From Pseudomonas brassicacearum subsp. brassicacearum (GTDB taxonomy: Bacteria; Pseudomonadota; Gammaproteobacteria; Pseudomonadales; Pseudomonadaceae): DNA of 64,000 nt. Shown here in pieces: positions 29,720 to 38,064 of the stretch. The stretch is from contig NZ_VZPJ01000001.1 in assembly GCF_008801605.1 (NCBI RefSeq), forward strand, positions 806,001-870,000. The letters are read 5' to 3'. Below the pieces are notes generated by a model, which made no database searches, had not been told where the DNA came from, and saw nothing but the letters and a program-made list of their open reading frames with translations. Made by a program: the position numbers and the translations under genes. Numbering within the stretch: the stretch's first letter is position 1; every line of letters begins with the position of its first letter.

Positions 29720-30109
29720 TCAGGCCTTCTTCTTGTAGGCCACACAATCGATCTCGACCTTGCAATCGACCATCATGCTCGCCTGCACGCAGGCCCTGGC
29801 CGGGGCGTGTTCCGGGCTGAAGTACTCGCCGAAGACCTTGTTGAAACTCCAGAAATCCCGCGGGTCTTCCAGCCACACACCGCAGCGCACCACATCTTCC
29901 AGGCCGTATCCGGCCTCCTCGAGAATAGCGACCAGGTTCTTCATGGTCTGGTGGGTCTGTTCGACGATCCCGCCGGCAATGATCTCGCCGTTCACCGCCG
30001 GCACCTGGCCGGACACGTGCAGCCAGCCATCGGCTTCCACGGCGCGGGCGAATGGCCGAGGCTGACCGCCACCTGCGGTGCTGCCGGTGCCGTAGCGCGT
30101 AATGCTCAT
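29720..30109 (-). CDS. RidA family (YjgF/YER057c/UK114) protein
   Basis: 129 residues. The conserved imine-deaminase Arg is R105 in HAPARACVQASMMVDCKVEID, and the pocket sequence HVSGQVPAVNGEI is present. RidA proteins hydrolyse the reactive enamine/imine intermediates released by PLP dehydratases. This one is larger in its N-terminus than housekeeping RidA and probably serves the neighbouring PLP enzyme. It is the first cytoplasmic gene downstream of the ABC transporter genes on the same strand. Confidence 0.9.
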   Translation of the reverse strand: MSITRYGTGSTAGGGQPRPFARAVEADGWLHVSGQVPAVNGEIIAGGIVEQTHQTMKNLVAILEEAGYGLEDVVRCGVWLEDPRDFWSFNKVFGEYFSPEHAPARACVQASMMVDCKVEIDCVAYKKKA

Positions 30110-30135
30110 GGGTTATCTCCTTATTGAATGGAAAA

Positions 30136-30957
30136 TTAAAAACGCGTGTTCTTGAGAAATTCTGCCAGCCGTGGCGACTGTGGCCGTTCGAACAATTCCT
30201 TCGGCGGCCCCTGCTCTTCGATGCGGCCCTGGTTCATGAACACGATCTTGTCGGAGACCTCGAAGGCAAAGCGCATTTCGTGGGTCACCAGCAGCATGGT
30301 CATGCCGTCTTCGGCCAGGCCCTTGATCACGTTCAGCACCTCGCCGACCAGTTCCGGGTCCAGGGCCGAGGTCACTTCGTCGAACAGCATCAGGCTGGGG
30401 TTCATGGCAATTGCCCGGGCGATTGCCACGCGCTGCTGCTGGCCGCCGGACAACTGGCCGGGAAAGTGATCGCGCCGCTCCAACAGGCCCACTCGCTCCA
30501 GCCATTTCTCGGCCAGGGCCACGGCCTCGTCCTTGGGCAGCTTTTTCACTTTGAGCAGGCCCAGGGTGACGTTCTGCAACGCGGTCAAATGCGGGAACAG
30601 GTTGAATTGCTGGAAAGCCATGCCGGTCATGGCCCGGTGCCGGGCGATGATTTTTTCGGCGTGGCGCACACGCTTGCCGTCGATGTCGTCGTAACCGATG
30701 GATTCGCCGTCGAGCATGATCTGCCCGCCCTGGAACTCTTCCAGCATGTTGACGCAGCGCAGCAGCGTGGTCTTGCCCGAACCGCTGGAACCGATCAGCG
30801 TGACCACGTTGCCGCGCTGCATGCTCAGGTCCACGCCCTTGAGCACTTCCAACGGGCCGTATTGTTTGCGCAAGCCGCGAATGTCCAGCAGCGGCTGGGT
30901 GTTGGAGAGCTCTGTGTTGGAAAGCTCCGTGTTGGAGAGATTCGAAACGTCAGTCAT
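30136..30957 (-). CDS. Polar amino acid ABC transporter ATP-binding protein
   Basis: A 273-residue GlnQ/HisP-type ATPase: Walker [15 protein letters not shown]-loop FQQFNLFPH, signature [14 protein letters not shown], Walker [14 protein letters not shown], switch His in VTHEMRF. Homology starts at [12 protein letters not shown]. The first 21 residues contain [15 protein letters not shown], encoded by three imperfect 15-nt repeats (30901-30945), probably dispensable. Its ATG overlaps the upstream permease stop by 4 nt (ATGA). Confidence 0.93.
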   Translation of the reverse strand: MTDVSNLSNTELSNTELSNTQPLLDIRGLRKQYGPLEVLKGVDLSMQRGNVVTLIGSSGSGKTTLLRCVNMLEEFQGGQIMLDGESIGYDDIDGKRVRHAEKIIARHRAMTGMAFQQFNLFPHLTALQNVTLGLLKVKKLPKDEAVALAEKWLERVGLLERRDHFPGQLSGGQQQRVAIARAIAMNPSLMLFDEVTSALDPELVGEVLNVIKGLAEDGMTMLLVTHEMRFAFEVSDKIVFMNQGRIEEQGPPKELFERPQSPRLAEFLKNTRF

Positions 30958-31616
30958 GGCAAGGCCACCCGCTTTTCAATGTGCCGCCCGAGCAATTCAA
31001 TGGCGTAATTGATGATGAAAAAGAGAAACCCGGCGAACAGGTAAAACTCCAGGGTCATGAACGTCCGGGCGATGATCTGCTGGGTGCTGAGCAGCAGTTC
31101 GGCAACGCCGATCACCGACAGCAGGGTCGAGGCCTTGACGATCTCGGTGGAGGAATTGACCCAGGTCGGCAAGATCTGCCGCAACGCCTGGGGCAACAGC
31201 ACATAGCCCAGCGACTGGTAGAACGTCAGGCCGATGGCCTGGCTCGCCTCCATCTGCCCACGGGGCAACGCCTGCAAGGCCCCACGCACGATCTCGGCCA
31301 CGTGGGAGCCGCAGAACAGCGTCAAGCCCAGCACGCCGGCCTGGAACGCACCGATCTGCCAGCCCAGGGCCGAAGCCATGTAGAAGCAGGCCAGCACCAG
31401 CACGAACACCGGCGTGCCGCGAATCAGGTCGACATAGAAGCGAAACGGCGCGCGCATCCAGGTCCGGCCATAGGTCAGCACCAGCCCGGCGGCCAGGCCG
31501 ATCAACGTGCCCAACACAATCGCCAGCAGCGAACACTGCACACTGGTCAGGAAGCCGGCCCACAGGGTGTCCCGGGCAACCCATAACTCATGCAACCAAC
31601 TGGGTGATTCGTACAT
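30954..31616 (-). CDS. Polar amino acid ABC transporter permease 1
   Basis: A 220-residue HisM/GlnP-type permease with about five hydrophobic helices. The family motif is [20 protein letters not shown] and the EAA loop is [28 protein letters not shown]. It forms a heterodimer with the permease at 31626; the genes are separated by 9 nt. Confidence 0.93.
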   Translation of the reverse strand: MYESPSWLHELWVARDTLWAGFLTSVQCSLLAIVLGTLIGLAAGLVLTYGRTWMRAPFRFYVDLIRGTPVFVLVLACFYMASALGWQIGAFQAGVLGLTLFCGSHVAEIVRGALQALPRGQMEASQAIGLTFYQSLGYVLLPQALRQILPTWVNSSTEIVKASTLLSVIGVAELLLSTQQIIARTFMTLEFYLFAGFLFFIINYAIELLGRHIEKRVALP

Positions 31617-31625
31617 GGGACACTC

Positions 31626-32288
31626 CTAACGGCGGATCGCCAGGCGCTGCTCGAAATAACGCAGCACCATGGCAATGAGGTAACAGGCCGCGACATACAG
31701 GGCCGTGGTCACCAGCCAGGTTTCGATCACCCGGTAGCTCTCCACGTTGATCTTGCGGGCGTAATAGGTCAGCTCCGGCACGGCAATCGCCGCCGCCAGG
31801 GAGGTGTCCTTGAACAGCGAAATGAAGTTGTTCGACAACGCCGGCAACACGTTGCGCAGCATCACCGGTACGGTGATGTAGGCCTTCACCTGCCACTCGC
31901 CCAGGCCGATGGCCAGCCCGGCTTCACGCTGTCCCTTGTGAATGCTCAACAGTCCGCCGCGAAACACTTCGGTCAGGTAGGCCCCGGCGTACAGCGAGAG
32001 GGTGATGACGAACGACGGCAGCTTGTCCAGGCGGATGCCCAGGCTCGGCAAGGCGAAGTAGATCAGCAGGATCAGCACCAGGATCGGCGTATTGCGGATC
32101 ACCGTCACATACACCGACGCCAGCACTCGCAAGATCCGATGTTTGCTCAGCAGCGCGAACGCCATCGCCAGGCCGATCACGCAACCGATGGCGATCGACA
32201 CCAGTGCCAGGGAAAGCCCCAGGCCAAGCCCCGCCAGCAGGGTGTCGAAATCGCGCCAGACGGCGGCAAAGTTCAACTGATAATTCAT
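31626..32288 (-). CDS. Polar amino acid ABC transporter permease 2
   Basis: 220 residues, HisM/GlnP type. Motifs are LASVYVTVIRNTPILVLILLIYFALP and EAGLAIGLGEWQVKAYITVPVMLRNVLP. There are about five membrane helices. It lies between the binding-protein gene and the first permease. Confidence 0.93.
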   Translation of the reverse strand: MNYQLNFAAVWRDFDTLLAGLGLGLSLALVSIAIGCVIGLAMAFALLSKHRILRVLASVYVTVIRNTPILVLILLIYFALPSLGIRLDKLPSFVITLSLYAGAYLTEVFRGGLLSIHKGQREAGLAIGLGEWQVKAYITVPVMLRNVLPALSNNFISLFKDTSLAAAIAVPELTYYARKINVESYRVIETWLVTTALYVAACYLIAMVLRYFEQRLAIRR

Positions 32289-32342
32289 GGTCGGCAGTAC
32301 CTTCGACGGAGCGCCCGCAAGTGGCGCCCCGGGCTCACAGGG

Positions 32343-33191
32343 TCATTTGAATTCGACGGGGAAACCGATCGCTGGCGACGGCAGCTCGACACCGAACCAC
32401 TGCTTGAAGGACGCCGCATAGGTGGGGAATTCCACGCCGGTCATGGCTTCATGCAAGGTGGTGTTGACGAAGTTCAGCCAGTCCTGGTCGCCGCGCTTGA
32501 CCGCACAGGCGTAGGTTTGCGGGCTCCAGGCATAGGCCGGGCTGCGGTAGCGGCCAGGGTTCTGCACCATCAGGTACTTGACCGAGGACTGGTCGGTGGC
32601 GGCGGCATCGGCGCGACCGGAGTTCACTGCCTGGTACATCAGGTCGACGCTGTCGTACTGGTCGACCTTGGCCTTGGGCAGCGCCTGGTGCACCAGCTCC
32701 TCGGCGTAGACGTTCTGCAGCACCGCCACGGTGACGCCGTCGCCGGCGGCCTTGAGGTCTTCGATTTCCTTGTACTTGCTGTTGGCCGGCAGCAGCAGGC
32801 CCACGCCTTCGCGGTAGTACGGCAGGGTGAACGCCACTTGCTGGGCGCGGCTGGCGGTGACGGTGATGAACTGGCAGCTCATGTCGACCTTGTCGGTCAA
32901 CAGGTTGGGTATGCGCGCATCGGAAGACTGCACCACGAACTCGACTTTCTCCGGGTCGTTGAACAACCCCTTGGCGACCATCCGCGCAATATCGATATCA
33001 AAGCCCTGCAACTTGCCATCCGCTCCCTGGAAGTGCCACGGCGCATTGGTACTGCCCGTGCCCACGATCAATTTCCCCCGCTGCAGCACGCTGTCCAGCT
33101 TGCTGTCGGCCGCCTGAGCGACCCCCATGGCAGCCGTCGTGGCCGCGAAGAGAAAAACACACGCTTTGAACAAGGAAGGTCGGCGTTGCAT
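32343..33191 (-). CDS. Polar amino acid ABC transporter periplasmic binding protein
   Basis: 282 residues from ATG 33191 (TGGAG upstream). The Sec signal peptide ends near ATTAAMGVAQAA-D. The mature family 3 binding domain has KLIVGTGSTNAPWHF, GFDIDIARMVAKGLF, DMSCQFITVTASRAQQVAFTLPYY and KRGDQDWLNFVNTTL. The ligand Arg of this family is in TASRAQQV. It is the first gene of the operon. The substrate is not readable; an amino-sugar acid such as glucosaminate would fit a polar amino acid site. Confidence 0.92.
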   Translation of the reverse strand: MQRRPSLFKACVFLFAATTAAMGVAQAADSKLDSVLQRGKLIVGTGSTNAPWHFQGADGKLQGFDIDIARMVAKGLFNDPEKVEFVVQSSDARIPNLLTDKVDMSCQFITVTASRAQQVAFTLPYYREGVGLLLPANSKYKEIEDLKAAGDGVTVAVLQNVYAEELVHQALPKAKVDQYDSVDLMYQAVNSGRADAAATDQSSVKYLMVQNPGRYRSPAYAWSPQTYACAVKRGDQDWLNFVNTTLHEAMTGVEFPTYAASFKQWFGVELPSPAIGFPVEFK

Positions 33192-33586
33192 GGCAAGCAC
33201 TCCAGAATGGGTTTATTCCGCTATACCGGAACGTGGTATGTAACAACGGAATAGACAGCAGAAAGTGTGCCACAGGCTTGCAGCGCGTGGGTGAGGAAAA
33301 TGGAAAGTTAAGGAAATCAGGGGGATGGGAAAAACAGGCGCCCGCACAGTGGCATCTGCGTGCGAACACTGTTGCTACCGTGGGCCACGACGCACGGGTA
33401 ACAAGGCCCCAAGCCGGGTATTCGGCGCCCCCGGTGCACCGAAACGGAGCCACTCTGGAATTTGTAAAATACCCTGTGGGAGCGAGCTTGCTCGCGATGG
33501 CGGTGTATCAGTCAATATTGATGGCGACTGACCTGACGCTATCGCGAGCAAGCTCGCTCCCACAATGGTTCGGCGGTGTGCCTGGG
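33192..33586. other. Intergenic region upstream of the ABC operon
   Basis: About 390 bp without a supported gene. The right part holds a REP doublet (33475-33563). The left part should contain the promoter of the binding-protein gene, but I see no convincing -35/-10 pair or operator. Several overlapping frames exist on both strands; none has a ribosome-binding site and recognisable protein. Confidence 0.6.
33475..33563. repeat. REP doublet (GAGCGAGCTTGCTCGCGAT type)
   Basis: Inverted arms TGTGGGAGCGAGCTTGCTCG and complement with a 40-nt centre that resembles those at 7407, 26379 and 57133 (GCGGTGTATCAGTC and similar). Confidence 0.92.
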
Positions 33587-33928
33587 CTATTTGCGCTTGT
33601 AGCTCTTGCTGCCGCCAGGCGTAAGGCAATAGACCCCGCCCCGGGGGCCGACGCAGTAATTGCCACTGCCGCATTGGCAACCGTCGGCGGACTTGAGCAA
33701 CGACTGCGGCCGGGCCTCGTTCCGAAGCCCCAGCACAGCGGAACAGGACTTCTTCGAAGCACTGATGGAGCCGTCGTTGCACAGGAAGGTATCGCCGTCA
33801 CACCCGGCAATACCGCCCTTGCGCCCGGAACACGGTTGATTGGCGGCAAGGGCCGAAGTGCCCAGGGTCAACAACAGAATCGCGACACAGGCGCGAAGTA
33901 AAGCGGACGTTCCGTGACAGAGATTCAT
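33587..33928 (-). CDS. Small secreted cysteine-rich protein, unknown function
   Basis: 113 residues with a Sec signal peptide ([17 protein letters not shown]) and eight Cys in the mature 85 residues (PCSG, GCDG, FLCND, SCSA, GCQCG, YCVG, YCLTP), enough for four disulfides. The tail [10 protein letters not shown] is basic. No family is recognised. Periplasmic or extracellular location and a compact disulfide-bonded fold are inferred. Its neighbours give no hint of role. Confidence 0.8.
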   Translation of the reverse strand: MNLCHGTSALLRACVAILLLTLGTSALAANQPCSGRKGGIAGCDGDTFLCNDGSISASKKSCSAVLGLRNEARPQSLLKSADGCQCGSGNYCVGPRGGVYCLTPGGSKSYKRK

Positions 33929-34038
33929 GGCAGCTTCCAGGCTGATATATGGCCCTATGCTAGCACTGGATCATCTACTGCGCCTAACGCCCGCAAGATC
34001 TCAACTCGAACAACCCTGTTTTCTACAGGAACTTCTGC

Positions 34039-34287
34039 TCATAAATCATCAAGCGCAACCTTGATTGATGGATCGTTCTCCCGCTCGTGACACAGAGCGA
34101 CAAGCTCCATGTCCTCAAGCCGATTCATCATGGCTTCGTATTCTCTGGCTGGGACGCAGTAAAAAGCCGGCTCGTTACGATTCAGGATCGCTACGGATAA
34201 TCCCTCACCCGCTGCAACGGTACCCATCGGATTTTTCTTGAGTTCAGAAATGCTGGCTACAACTCGAGAAAGCACGATACGAGTCAT
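34039..34287 (-). CDS. Phd/YefM family antitoxin, apparently without toxin
   Basis: 82 residues: MTRIVLSRVVASISELKKNP is the Phd/YefM DNA-binding N-terminus, then VAILNRNEPAFYCVPAREYEAMM. Family members normally repress their own promoter and neutralise a RelE-type RNase encoded next to them. Downstream on the same strand (33929-34038) the frames stop repeatedly: an overlapping ATG gives only 13 codons. The toxin gene is therefore missing or lost. ATG 34287 has AAGG 9 nt upstream. Confidence 0.85.
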   Translation of the reverse strand: MTRIVLSRVVASISELKKNPMGTVAAGEGLSVAILNRNEPAFYCVPAREYEAMMNRLEDMELVALCHERENDPSIKVALDDL

Positions 34288-34351
34288 GGAATGAGACCTT
34301 GAGTACTGAATGGCGCTAAACAATAGCGTTCTAATACAACTCTTAAAACTG

Positions 34352-35998
34352 TCAGCGCCCGCAAAACCTCACCCTGGACAACATCCGCAAATCCCCCTCG
34401 CGGTAATAGTCATCACTCCAGCTGTCATCCACCGCCAGTGGCTTGACCTGCTTGAGGGCGAGTTTTTTCGCGAAGTAGCGAAAGCGGTAATGTTCATAGA
34501 AACGCAGCAACTCCAGCCCGTAGCGGTCGGCCAGGTCGGTGTCGCCCTGGATGATCAGGTAATTCTCGTCGTTGCCGCTGCTCGCCGCGGCGCTCAGGTT
34601 ATGGCTGCCGCTGAGGATGGTCGGGGTGTCGCTGGTGAAGTCGGTGACGATGGCTTTGGTGTGCACCAGCAGGTTGCCCTTCTGGCCTTTCATGTTTTCC
34701 CGCAGCCAGCCTTCCAGGCCGGTGTTGAGCAGCGCGGTGGCGGCGAATTCGGCGGTGCGGTCGGCGTGAAAGCCGGTGATGCGGCTCTTGGAGTTTTGCA
34801 GACCGTAGCGCAGCACGTCGTCATTGGGTGCGCCGAGCACCGCGTCGAGGATGCGCTCGGGCAACACAAAGGCGGTGACGAACAGCAGGTCCTTTCGCGC
34901 GCCCTTGATGATGTCGACGAAGCGATCCAGGTCGCCCTCCCCGGTGCGCGGCGAGAACCCGGCGAACAACGCCTCTTGTGGAGCCATGGCATTGTTGTCG
35001 GTCAGCCACTGGCGAGTGGCATCGACGTCCTGGGGTTCGGCCCAGATTTGCTCGAACACCTGGAAGTAGCTGCCGCTCACCCGAGGGTCGTCCAGCACAT
35101 GAACGACGTTGGCCTGGCGGTAGACACCGTTGGCGGTGAAGTTGGTGCTGCCGCACAGCACCGCCTCCGGTTGCAATGAGCCGTTGCCGTCCACCTTGCT
35201 CAGCACAATGAACTTGTCGTGGAAAATGTTATGGGTAACTCGTCCGCGCTTGTTGGCTGCTGGCATTTTCTCGAGGCTGGCTTCGTTGCGCGCCGTGGTG
35301 TCGTCCCCCGGCTCGGCGTGATACAGCACCCGCACCTTCGCACCGCGAGCATGGGCGGCATTCACCGCGTCGACGATCACCGGCAGTTCGTATTCATAAA
35401 TGGCGACATCCAGGGCCCAGCTGGCATCCAGCGCCCGGTCGATAAAACCGATCAGGCGTCCCAACAGGCCATTCTCCAGCCAGCGACGCGGGGCGTCGGG
35501 CCAGTCATCGATGGACAGGTGCTTGTTGGCGCCGATCAGCGCGTCCACTTCAGGAAACTTGCGCTGGAACGCCTGGCTGGCGGCCACGGCACGGTTGAAG
35601 ATGACCCGCTGGTTGGCCGGCTGCCCGTCGTCGCTGGTGACCGTGACCTCCAGGGATTCGCCCAACTGCGGTGCATCGGGGCTGCCGTAGGCCAGGTGCA
35701 CGCGGTAGTGCATGGTCACGCCGGGGTTGACCGCGTAGTCGGCCCAGCGAAATTTCTGCAAGGGTGCCTTGTCGCTGGGGGTGGCGTGGAACTGAGGAAA
35801 GGTGTGGGCCTTGTCGGGGAAGGTCAGGCTGTTGAACAGGAACAGCCAGGGTTTGTCCCCCTGCTGCTTCTCGATGGCAAAACCCAGCAGCCCCTGGCGT
35901 CGGGATTCCGCCAGGTCCATGGCGAGCAGCACGCCGTTGGTGCCGGCATAGGCCTTGACCCGAAAATCGTCCTGGGCGTTGGTGACGAGTACGCGCAT
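34352..35998 (-). CDS. Phospholipase D-like protein with two HKD motifs
   Basis: 548 residues without signal peptide. Two PLD active sites are complete: H260-x-K262 in NIFHDKFIVLSK followed by GSTNFT, and H446-x-K448 in LLVHTKAIVTDF followed by GSHNLSAAA. The first 170 residues form an unidentified N-terminal domain (WLFLFNSLTFPDK, MHYRVHLAYGSPDAP). PLD-superfamily enzymes act through a phosphohistidine on phosphodiesters: phospholipids or nucleic acids. This one lacks the features of the known secreted T6SS lipases that I would recognise. It is a single-gene unit upstream of the orphan antitoxin. Confidence 0.8.
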   Translation of the reverse strand: MRVLVTNAQDDFRVKAYAGTNGVLLAMDLAESRRQGLLGFAIEKQQGDKPWLFLFNSLTFPDKAHTFPQFHATPSDKAPLQKFRWADYAVNPGVTMHYRVHLAYGSPDAPQLGESLEVTVTSDDGQPANQRVIFNRAVAASQAFQRKFPEVDALIGANKHLSIDDWPDAPRRWLENGLLGRLIGFIDRALDASWALDVAIYEYELPVIVDAVNAAHARGAKVRVLYHAEPGDDTTARNEASLEKMPAANKRGRVTHNIFHDKFIVLSKVDGNGSLQPEAVLCGSTNFTANGVYRQANVVHVLDDPRVSGSYFQVFEQIWAEPQDVDATRQWLTDNNAMAPQEALFAGFSPRTGEGDLDRFVDIIKGARKDLLFVTAFVLPERILDAVLGAPNDDVLRYGLQNSKSRITGFHADRTAEFAATALLNTGLEGWLRENMKGQKGNLLVHTKAIVTDFTSDTPTILSGSHNLSAAASSGNDENYLIIQGDTDLADRYGLELLRFYEHYRFRYFAKKLALKQVKPLAVDDSWSDDYYREGDLRMLSRVRFCGR

Positions 35999-36080
35999 GG
36001 TTCACTCCTGTGAGGGGGCTGCCTGAGCATAGTGTAGTGATGCGGGTTAGGTGGTCAGATCAGGGACCGAGGCGATGCTG

Positions 36081-36173
36081 ATCGCGAGCAAGCTCGCACA
36101 CACAGGGGCTGTGGTGTTCATCAGTTATGTGTGCACAGCGAAACCAAATGTGGGAGCGAGCTTGCTCGCGATG
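36081..36173. repeat. REP doublet, left arm damaged
   Basis: ATCGCGAGCAAGCTCGCACA (a C-to-A change and small insertion in the left arm) and, after about 50 nt, TGTGGGAGCGAGCTTGCTCG. It lies between the PLD gene and chlD. Confidence 0.88.
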
Positions 36174-36197
36174 AGGCCTTCACAGTCAAAGAACATT

Positions 36198-36863
36198 TCA
36201 AGTGGTTTCATCGATATGCCGATACTCCGCCCCCAACCGCCCCGCCAACTGCCGGGCCCGGCCCAGGCGAATCGGGCCTCTTTCGATGTCGATCAACAGG
36301 CACGGGCAATCGAGCAACGGCAGTGAAAGCCCCTCCTTGACTCGCCCATCGGTCATCACCAAGACCCGTTGCTGCTCCGCCGGGTAGCGCTTGCGTCGGG
36401 CCTCCAGCCAGCGCCCGGCCTCGTTCAGCGCCGCCAGCAACGGCGTTCCGCCACCGGCGCCCAGCCCATCGAGCCAGTCGCGCAGACCGGCCGAGGCCTT
36501 GAGCCCTTGCACCTGCCAGTTCGGCTGCGTACCGCTGGCCGTCAACAGCCCCAGGCGGGCCCGTTGGCGATAGGCGTCGTCGAACAACTGCGCCAGCAGG
36601 CCTTTGCCGTCACTCAAGGCGCGATGACGCCGGGTCGAGGCCGACGCATCGACAATGACCAGCCACAGCTCATGGGGCGAGCGCTGGCGAGCGTGCCAGC
36701 ACAGGTCCTCACGCAGACGTGGCCGGCCATTGAGCAACGTCCCCGGCCAGTTCACCGCACCGCTGGCCGCCGCTTTGCTGCGGCCCTGGCGGCCCTGGTC
36801 GAGTCGTCCGGCACGGGGTCTGGCATTCGCCCCCGCTGGCGAACGGGGGCGAATGCCTAGGGC
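36198..36863 (-). CDS. chlD: Chelatase von Willebrand (ChlD) part, probably made by -1 frameshift from chlI
   Basis: A vWA-domain reading frame of 221 codons in the -1 frame relative to chlI. It has the MIDAS motif D-x-S-x-S (LVIVDASASTRR) and the family end ARQLAGRLGAEYRHIDE. After an in-frame TGA in the chlI overlap, the only usual start is GTG 36755, which has no ribosome-binding site and would leave 35 conserved-looking linker codons untranslated. The chlI end carries a slippery A AAA AAG (36863-36869) and a strong hairpin, so the natural product is a 552-residue ChlI-vWA fusion (331 codons of chlI plus this frame). The protein would pair with ChlI as AAA+ motor for CobN in cobalt insertion. 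Confidence 0.82.
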   Translation of the reverse strand, partial: ALGIRPRSPAGANARPRAGRLDQGRQGRSKAAASGAVNWPGTLLNGRPRLREDLCWHARQRSPHELWLVIVDASASTRRHRALSDGKGLLAQLFDDAYRQRARLGLLTASGTQPNWQVQGLKASAGLRDWLDGLGAGGGTPLLAALNEAGRWLEARRKRYPAEQQRVLVMTDGRVKEGLSLPLLDCPCLLIDIERGPIRLGRARQLAGRLGAEYRHIDETT

Positions 36864-36869
36864 TTTTTT
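36822..36869 (-). promoter_or_regulatory. Programmed -1 ribosomal frameshift signal (chlI/chlD)
   Basis: Minus strand: heptamer A AAA AAG (36863-36869) in the chlI zero frame as CCA AAA AAG CCC TAG, a 5-nt spacer CCCTA, then GGCATTCGCCCCC (36845-36857) pairing perfectly over 13 bp with GGGGGCGAATGCC (36822-36834) across a 10-nt loop. A -1 slip reads GCC CTA GGC instead of CCC TAG and enters the vWA frame. Slippery sequence, spacing and stem are as in dnaX-type frameshifting. Confidence 0.85.
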
Positions 36870-37855
36870 GGCCAGCTCGGCACGTCACGCCGAGCACCGG
36901 TCGGCAATGCCCGGGCCGGCAGGTCACCCCACTGGCCCTGGCCCTCGCTGGGTTCAGTGGTTTTTTCCGCGCCGGTCGGCGCCTGGGACGGTGTCGGTGC
37001 CGAATGCCCGCGCCGCCGGTGCCGCAAGGCAAACTCGGCGACCGCATCGATGTCTTCATCGGCAATTGCAGCAGCCCCGCGCCAAGCCGCATGGGCCCGG
37101 GCCGCCCGCAGCCAGACCAGGTCGGCGCGCAAGCCATCGACCCCGGCGGCAAAGCAGCGCTCGGTGATCTGCGCCAGCGCCGCGTCATCCAGGGCGATCC
37201 CGGCCAAGCGGTCGCGTGCCTGTTGGCAACGTTCGCGCAACTGCGCCTGGGTCGTCTCCCACGCCGCGCAGAACGCCTGCGGATCGCTGTCGAAATCCAG
37301 CCGCCGTCGGATGATCTGGCCGCGCTCAGTCGGTGCGGTGTGACCGTCGAGGGCGACGTTCAGGCCAAAACGGTCGAGCAACTGCGGGCGCAGTTCGCCC
37401 TCTTCCGGATTCATGGTGCCGATCAGCACAAAGCGCGCCGGATGCCGATGGGAAATGCCGTCGCGCTCGATGAGGTTGATGCCGCTGGCGGCCACATCGA
37501 GCAGCAAGTCCACCAGGTGATCGGGCAGCAGGTTCACTTCATCGACGTACAGCACGCCACCATCGGCCTTGGCCAACACGCCGGGAGAAAACTGCGCGCG
37601 CCCTTCCCCCAGCGCCGCGTCCAGGTCCAGGGTGCCCACCAGTCGCTCTTCGGTAGCACCGAGGGGCAAGGTGACGAACTGACCGCTGGCCAGCAGGTCC
37701 GCCAGGCCCCGGGCCAGTGTGGACTTGGCCATGCCCCGCGGCCCTTCGATCAGCACACCGCCGATTTTCGGATCGATCGCGGCCAGGCACAGGGCCAGTT
37801 TCAGATCATCGGCGCCGACCACGGCGCAGAGCGGGAAATGGGGGGTGTGGGTCAT
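36857..37855 (-). CDS. chlI: Magnesium/cobalt chelatase AAA+ subunit (ChlI type)
   Basis: A 332-residue AAA+ ATPase, the zero-frame product. Walker A is GPRGMAKSTLARG, Walker B is GGVLYVDEVNLLPDHLVD, sensor-like sequence is FVLIGTMNPEEGELRPQLLDRFGL with the Arg finger region, and the C-terminal helical lid covers about 215-290. With the vWA subunit it forms the ATP-driven partner of CobN, which inserts cobalt into hydrogenobyrinate diamide. It follows cobN on the same strand (209 bp, REP between). Terminating ribosomes give this short form; frameshifting ones give the longer ChlD form. Confidence 0.92.
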   Translation of the reverse strand: MTHTPHFPLCAVVGADDLKLALCLAAIDPKIGGVLIEGPRGMAKSTLARGLADLLASGQFVTLPLGATEERLVGTLDLDAALGEGRAQFSPGVLAKADGGVLYVDEVNLLPDHLVDLLLDVAASGINLIERDGISHRHPARFVLIGTMNPEEGELRPQLLDRFGLNVALDGHTAPTERGQIIRRRLDFDSDPQAFCAAWETTQAQLRERCQQARDRLAGIALDDAALAQITERCFAAGVDGLRADLVWLRAARAHAAWRGAAAIADEDIDAVAEFALRHRRRGHSAPTPSQAPTGAEKTTEPSEGQGQWGDLPARALPTGARRDVPSWPKKP

Positions 37856-37902
37856 ATCTAATTCTCAAGGGTGGTCGGTAACGTCAATGTCAAAAGGGGA
37901 CT

Positions 37903-37992
37903 TGTGGGAGCAAGGCTTGCCCGCGATGAACGAAAACGCGGTTTAGCTGCTAAACCGCGGCGCCACCATCGCGGGCAAGCCTTGCTCCCACA
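37903..37992. repeat. REP doublet (GAGCAAGGCTTGCCCGCGAT type)
   Basis: Inverted arms with a centre (GAACGAAAACGCGGTTTAGC and so on) that closely matches the element at 10158-10249, so the two are copies of one REPIN. It lies between cobN and chlI. Confidence 0.92.
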
Positions 37993-38064
37993 GGGTGGAG
38001 ATAAATCCCTTTGCCACAGGTCAACCCATCACAGGGGTTGTGTCTCGCCTGCTGAGTAGGCACG

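Noticed and set aside
36198..36755. vWA gene as an independent ORF starting at GTG 36755
   Set aside because: No ribosome-binding site precedes this GTG, and the frame continues upstream with a sensible linker to the slippery site at the chlI end, so frameshift expression explains it better. I keep the independent start as a minor alternative.
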